Notes under the pieces: model-generated | Told to the model about the DNA's origin: nothing | The model's input: the letters and a program-made list of their open reading frames with translations, nothing else | Database searches by the model: none | Origin: Clostridia bacterium | Lineage (GTDB): Bacteria > Bacillota_A > Clostridia > Christensenellales > Aristaeellaceae | NCBI GenBank assembly: GCA_025997215.1 | Contig: BNUH01000119.1 | Location: forward strand, 1-7,192 | DNA: 7,192 nucleotides | Direction of reading: 5' to 3' | Program-made: the position numbers and the translations under genes | Shown: piece after piece, positions 6,405-7,192 of the stretch | Numbering within the stretch: the first letter of the stretch is position 1 | Layout of the letters: every line of letters starts with the position of its first letter

Positions 6405-6979
6405 AAGCGACGCCTCCTGAACCGCCTCAATACCAGGCACGCGGCGATGGCGGCGACGGTGGATACCGCCGTGGATATCAGCGTTGCTATAACGATCGAC
6501 GCCGCCGAACCCGATCCGGCGGCCGCGCGCATCGCAATTACCGTGGTCGGGAATAGCTGCACCGACGAGGCGTTGATGACCAGGAACATGCACATGGCGT
6601 CGGTGACTGTGTCACTGCCGGATTCTTCGCCCATGCGCCGCATGGCTTCTAGGCCTTGGGGGGTGGCGGCGTTGCCCAGGCCCAGCATATTCGCGGTCAG
6701 GTTCATGGCGATGGATTGGCGGGCTGGCAATCCCGCGCCGGGGAACAGCCGCGCCATCAGCGGTTGCGCAAACCTGGCAAAGCTCTCCATAGCGCCGCCA
6801 TTTTCCAGGATGGATAACAATCCCGTCCATAGCGCAAATCCGCCCGCCAGCTTGACGCATAGACCCACGGCATCCATGGCGGCTTGGATTACGCCTTGGG
6901 TTAGCAAACCCTGTCTGCCCGTCGCCAATCCCCACACCACGCCGACCACAGCGATGCCGGCCCATATCCAATTCATCAT
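6401..6979 (-). CDS. spmA: Spore maturation protein A
   Basis: SpmA is the membrane partner of SpmB, also of the nucleoside-recognition (gate) domain family, and acts in spore core dehydration and maturation. From ATG 6979 it has 192 residues (B. subtilis about 196). Hydrophobic segments lie at about 3-18, 38-57 and 161-184. Signature motifs are NMLGLGNAATPQGLEAM (97-113) and INASSVQLFPTT (136-147). It ends in an Arg-rich tail, RRFRRRRL, likely on the cytoplasmic side. An ATG at 6985 is in frame but touches the GGAGGG (6986-6991) with no spacing; ATG 6979 is 6 nt from it and is preferred, with 6976 (9 nt) as the alternative. Its stop overlaps the spmB start. It is the first gene of the minus-strand run, so the promoter for the cluster should lie between 6992 and 7192 or farther upstream. 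I could not recognise a convincing sporulation-sigma promoter there. Confidence 0.94.
   Translation of the reverse strand: MMNWIWAGIAVVGVVWGLATGRQGLLTQGVIQAAMDAVGLCVKLAGGFALWTGLLSILENGGAMESFARFAQPLMARLFPGAGLPARQSIAMNLTANMLGLGNAATPQGLEAMRRMGEESGSDTVTDAMCMFLVINASSVQLFPTTVIAMRAAAGSGSAASIVIATLISTAVSTVAAIAACLVLRRFRRRRL
6413..6418 (-). promoter_or_regulatory. Ribosome binding site of spmB inside the end of spmA
   Basis: AGGAGG on the minus strand, 8 nt before ATG 6404. It settles the spmB start against the upstream in-frame codons to 6593 and lies within the last codons of spmA. Confidence 0.8.
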
Positions 6980-6985
6980 ACGCAT

Positions 6986-6991
6986 CCCTCC
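6986..6991 (-). promoter_or_regulatory. Ribosome binding site of spmA
   Basis: GGAGGG on the minus strand. Directly abutting the first ATG (6985), it can only serve the ATGs at 6979 (6 nt) or 6976 (9 nt), which moves the likely spmA start two or three codons inward. Confidence 0.7.
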
Positions 6992-7080
6992 GAGACATTC
7001 TATCGCTCAGGACGGACACGCATGCATATTGATAACGGTTTGAATGGTTTTGATGGCTTGCGTTGATTGTCAATAACAAG
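6992..7080 (-). other. Leader region upstream of spmA
   Basis: No gene is seen here. A TTGACA (7068-7073, minus strand) matches the -35 consensus of the housekeeping sigma factor, but 16-18 nt downstream there is only AAACCA-like sequence, not a -10 box. I also find no clear sigma-E, F, G or H pair. The start point of the cluster transcript therefore remains unassigned. Confidence 0.4.
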
Positions 7081-7192
7081 TGATTATGTCACCCCTCAAG
7101 CGAGTTAATTCACACGTGAAAATGTCAGCCCTGGGAAGGTGCGAAAAGAGCAGCTGTGGATATATGGACAACGTCCATGCGAATAGGACGTT
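7081..7192. mobile_element. Possible end of an IS21-like element
   Basis: Two 16-bp direct repeats, tgattatgtcacccct (7081-7096) and tgaaaatgtcagccct (7117-7132), agree at 13 of 16 positions and start 36 bp apart. Repeated TG...ATGTCA.CCC units beginning with TG are characteristic of the ends of IS21-family elements, which carry several such copies before the istA gene. No istA frame can be recognised in the remaining 60 bp to the window edge, so the assignment rests on the repeats only. Alternatives are an operator with two binding sites or chance similarity. Between the repeats lies a small palindrome, ttcac-ac-gtgaa (7109-7120). Confidence 0.35.
7164..7192. repeat. Overlapping inverted repeats at the window edge
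   Basis: atggac-aac-gtccat (7164-7178) forms a 6-bp stem. Its right side also pairs in another way: aacgtcc (7170-7176) with ggacgtt (7186-7192), a 7-bp stem with a 9-nt loop. The two stems exclude each other. The structure may continue past the window. Confidence 0.4.

Noticed and set aside
6405..6593. 63-codon upstream extension of spmB
   Set aside because: Overlaps spmA, is rich in Arg/His/Gly, and ignores the perfect AGGAGG before ATG 6404.
6447..7043. 198-codon open frame on the plus strand
   Set aside because: Antisense to spmA and the start of spmB; no start signal and no family similarity.
7120..7133. Second ISAs1 right end (cagccctgg)
   Set aside because: It looks a little like the IS end at 1431-1448, but no transposase lies to its left (that side is spmA upstream DNA), and it fits better as one of two direct repeats.
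1..7192. CRISPR arrays, tRNA or rRNA genes, riboswitches
   Set aside because: No regularly spaced repeats, cloverleaf-like sequences or known conserved RNA motifs were seen on either strand.

Overview
The window looks like chromosomal DNA of a fairly GC-rich, spore-forming Firmicute, most likely a clostridium. The evidence is a spmA-spmB spore maturation pair, a DacF-type D-alanyl-D-alanine carboxypeptidase, strong GGAGG-type ribosome binding sites and TTG start codons. No species can be named from the sequence alone.

Layout. Bases 1-894 (+) are the 3' part of a phage terminase large subunit whose beginning lies outside the window. A ribosome binding site and 28-codon reading frame follow (945-1031), probably the cut-off beginning of the next phage gene. 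It runs into the 3' remnant of an ISAs1-family insertion sequence (about 974-1448, +), which keeps the end of the transposase and a right-end-like sequence but has lost its left half. Bases 1449-1613 hold no gene. They contain three hairpins in a row, one with a perfect 12-bp stem, and separate the mobile DNA from the chromosomal genes that converge on it.

From 6979 down to 1614 five genes lie head to tail on the minus strand: spmA, spmB, a glycogen branching enzyme (glgB) related to the eukaryotic-type enzymes, a peptidase family M19 dipeptidase, and dacF. spmA and spmB overlap by ATGA. The next gaps are 43 bp (spmB-glgB, depending on the start), 30 bp (glgB-M19) and 71 bp (M19-dacF), so one transcript is plausible. 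Bases 6992-7192 hold no recognisable gene. Their right part carries two 16-bp direct repeats resembling the end of an IS21-like element.

Functional reading (inference). SpmA, SpmB and a DD-carboxypeptidase are known from Bacillus to act together in spore cortex maturation and core dehydration. The dipeptidase could recycle cell-wall dipeptides in the cytoplasm. The branching enzyme would serve the glycogen (granulose) store that many clostridia build before sporulating. Having all five in one run suggests a sporulation cluster joining reserve polysaccharide and cortex peptidoglycan, flanked by mobile DNA on the left and possibly on the right.
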